From NCBI GenBank assembly GCA_020832865.1, contig JAJHRJ010000028.1:1-6469 (forward strand): a DNA stretch of 6,469 nt, in the 5' to 3' direction. Position numbers and translations under genes: made by a program. The notes under the pieces are model-generated. The model was not told the DNA's origin and did not search any database. It saw only the letters and a program-made list of their open reading frames with translations. The stretch's first letter is position 1. Each line of letters opens with the position of its first letter. Below are positions 5,452 through 6,469 of this stretch, piece by piece. The stretch is from Desulfurococcaceae archaeon (GTDB lineage Archaea > Thermoproteota > Thermoprotei_A > Sulfolobales > Desulfurococcaceae).

Positions 5452-6075
5452 CTAACCCGGCTGCTTTCGAGCTATGAGTTGTCTAGGTATGTCTGTTAGT
5501 GCTAGTAGTGCAACTCGCTCAGGTACATCGTATAGTGTCTTCACAGCCTTTATAACGACAACTGGGTGTACTAGGTCATATAAGCTCCTAGTAGAAGTGC
5601 CTAGCGTAAGCCCTATTCTATGTCTCAATAACATGTTGAGCTTCCTGTAAAACTGTGTTTTAATATCACTACTACTATAGAGTAAGTGTGGAACATGTAC
5701 TTCTAGGGGTTTATCATAGTACTTCATGATATTAAACTGGCCTTTGTCAAATACCCGAATATTACTGGGGGTTAGTAGGATAGTGTCTACTCTACTATCA
5801 TGAGTACACCACCTCGCAACTTCTGTAGTCTCCGGGTGCACTGTAACAATAGTCCTTTTATGCTCAATTCTCGTAAGGGCGCTCTTGAGGTCATCTATGT
5901 TACTCGCACTAATAACAACCTTGTCTACGATAACTGTTCTAGTATTTACTGAGTGTAAATTATGCTCTGCTTGTTTCTCAAGGCAAGCTACGTGAGTGTA
6001 GCCAAGCTTATAGTATAATTGAAGTATCTCCCTACTACACAGAGTAGCGTGTATATCTGCAAATAAGCGCTTCAC
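5452..6075 (-). CDS. rnp3: RNase P protein Rpp30 (Rnp3)
   Basis: Rpp30 is the TIM-barrel-like (PHP-related) RNase P protein that binds Pop5 as a heterotetramer and supports the catalytic domain of the RNase P RNA. The 207-residue length is normal. The N-terminus MKRLFADIHA matches the family's opening strand with D7 and H9; further barrel strands can be seen at VVISASN (53-59), TIVTVHPE and TILLTPSN. A late GLTLGTSTRSLYDLVHPV region and the C-terminal PRQLIARKQ agree with archaeal members. The start is GTG at 6075, with AGGTG eight bases upstream inside a small hairpin. The gene is followed after 13 bases by Pop5, its direct partner, so the pair is almost certainly co-translated in balanced amounts. 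Confidence 0.92.
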   Translation of the reverse strand: MKRLFADIHATLCSREILQLYYKLGYTHVACLEKQAEHNLHSVNTRTVIVDKVVISASNIDDLKSALTRIEHKRTIVTVHPETTEVARWCTHDSRVDTILLTPSNIRVFDKGQFNIMKYYDKPLEVHVPHLLYSSSDIKTQFYRKLNMLLRHRIGLTLGTSTRSLYDLVHPVVVIKAVKTLYDVPERVALLALTDIPRQLIARKQPG

Positions 6076-6139
6076 TACTATAGCACCTAGTGTGCTACTC
6101 CTCGCTTAGAACAGTGTTCTCTGCGGCTAATTAATTGCT
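6076..6139 (-). promoter_or_regulatory. Leader between the COG1325 gene and Rpp30 with two palindromes
   Basis: This 64-base gap holds two dyads. TAGCAC (6081-6086) and GTGCTA (6092-6097) form a six-base-pair hairpin with a five-base loop; on the mRNA its loop and 3' arm include the AGGTG ribosome binding site of Rpp30. AGAACA-G-TGTTCT (6108-6120) is a perfect 13-base palindrome that could be a protein-binding site or a small hairpin. Function is not known. Confidence 0.4.
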
Positions 6140-6469
6140 TTAAGCAACTAAACCAGTATCTTTTAAAAACTCGTATATCTCTCTCTGTTTTTTAATGTTT
6201 TTCAGGTAAATTGTAAATTTAACCACGTCATCTGCATCTACTACTTGAAGCTTATCTTGAAGGAGGCTCTGCTTTGAGAATCTAATAGTAAATCTTCTCT
6301 CACTAGGATCGTAGCGGAGTCCACTAGTTGCTTTAAGTATTCTCTTCTCGCCTTCATCTAGTCTACTAGCCACGTACTTTACAATAGAGGACGCTAATAC
6401 TGGATCCTCTACTTTAATAGTCATTACTACAATAGGGTTACCATAGTAGCCTTTCTCCTGCTTTACAGT
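6140..6469 (-). CDS. Exosome-associated RNA-binding protein (COG1325), 5' end off window
   Basis: This small RNA-binding protein (DUF54/COG1325) is predicted to be an exosome or RNase P-associated factor because it sits in this cluster across archaea; its biochemical role is not settled. An ATG at 6424 would give only 94 residues, but the frame stays open to the window edge. The upstream codons read TVKQEKGYYGNPIVV, which contains the GYYGNPI-type motif typical of the family, so the ATG is internal. The visible 109 residues are the C-terminal two thirds of a protein of about 150. The stop is TAA at 6140-6142, 64 bases before the Rpp30 gene. Conserved positions include the basic, amphipathic C-terminus (KNIKKQREIYEFLKDTG). 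Confidence 0.85.
   Translation of the reverse strand, partial: TVKQEKGYYGNPIVVMTIKVEDPVLASSIVKYVASRLDEGEKRILKATSGLRYDPSERRFTIRFSKQSLLQDKLQVVDADDVVKFTIYLKNIKKQREIYEFLKDTGLVA

Noticed and set aside
1..6469. CRISPR array
   Set aside because: No set of regularly spaced repeats of 24-37 bases is present anywhere in the window.

Overview
The window comes from an archaeon, most likely a hyperthermophilic crenarchaeote (Thermoproteota, Desulfurococcales-like). It carries the conserved archaeal exosome/proteasome/RNase P 'superoperon', archaeal-type Rrp41, Rrp4, SBDS and proteasome alpha proteins, TATA/BRE-type promoters, a C/D box sRNA, and a strong preference for GTG/TTG start codons. The order-level placement is inferred from protein style, not from a search.

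The main gene string runs on the minus strand, so it is transcribed from high to low coordinates. First comes the 3' part of the predicted exosome-associated RNA-binding protein of COG1325 (6140-6469, cut by the window edge). Next are RNase P protein Rpp30/Rnp3 (5452-6075) and RNase P protein Pop5/Rnp2 (4974-5438), which here has an unexpected N-terminal membrane segment. An interruption of about 2 kb follows. The string then resumes with proteasome alpha (2282-3022), the ribosome maturation factor SBDS (1497-2192), exosome cap protein Rrp4 (755-1507), exosome catalytic subunit Rrp41 (15-758) and the first six codons of Rrp42 (1-18). The last three genes overlap or abut and are probably translationally coupled.

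The interruption (about 3023-4973) is the accessory part. From Pop5 towards psmA it holds: a well-formed C/D box sRNA (about 4895-4951, minus strand) whose D' guide fits the 23S rRNA P-loop; a segment that can fold as an H-type pseudoknot (4795-4840); a start-less plus-strand reading frame resembling a small antitoxin (4615-4761); a G+C-rich TnpB gene with an intact RuvC triad and zinc finger (3336-4586) and hairpins at its 3' side; and an intact tRNA-Leu(UAA) on the plus strand (3163-3247), divergent from psmA.

Functionally the window gathers RNA turnover (exosome), tRNA 5' processing (RNase P), ribosome maturation (SBDS), rRNA 2'-O-methylation (C/D sRNA) and protein turnover (proteasome). 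The points most worth a second look are the sRNA and its predicted P-loop target, the membrane-anchored Pop5, the pseudoknot, and a BRE/TATA motif shared by the psmA, tRNA and tnpB promoters.
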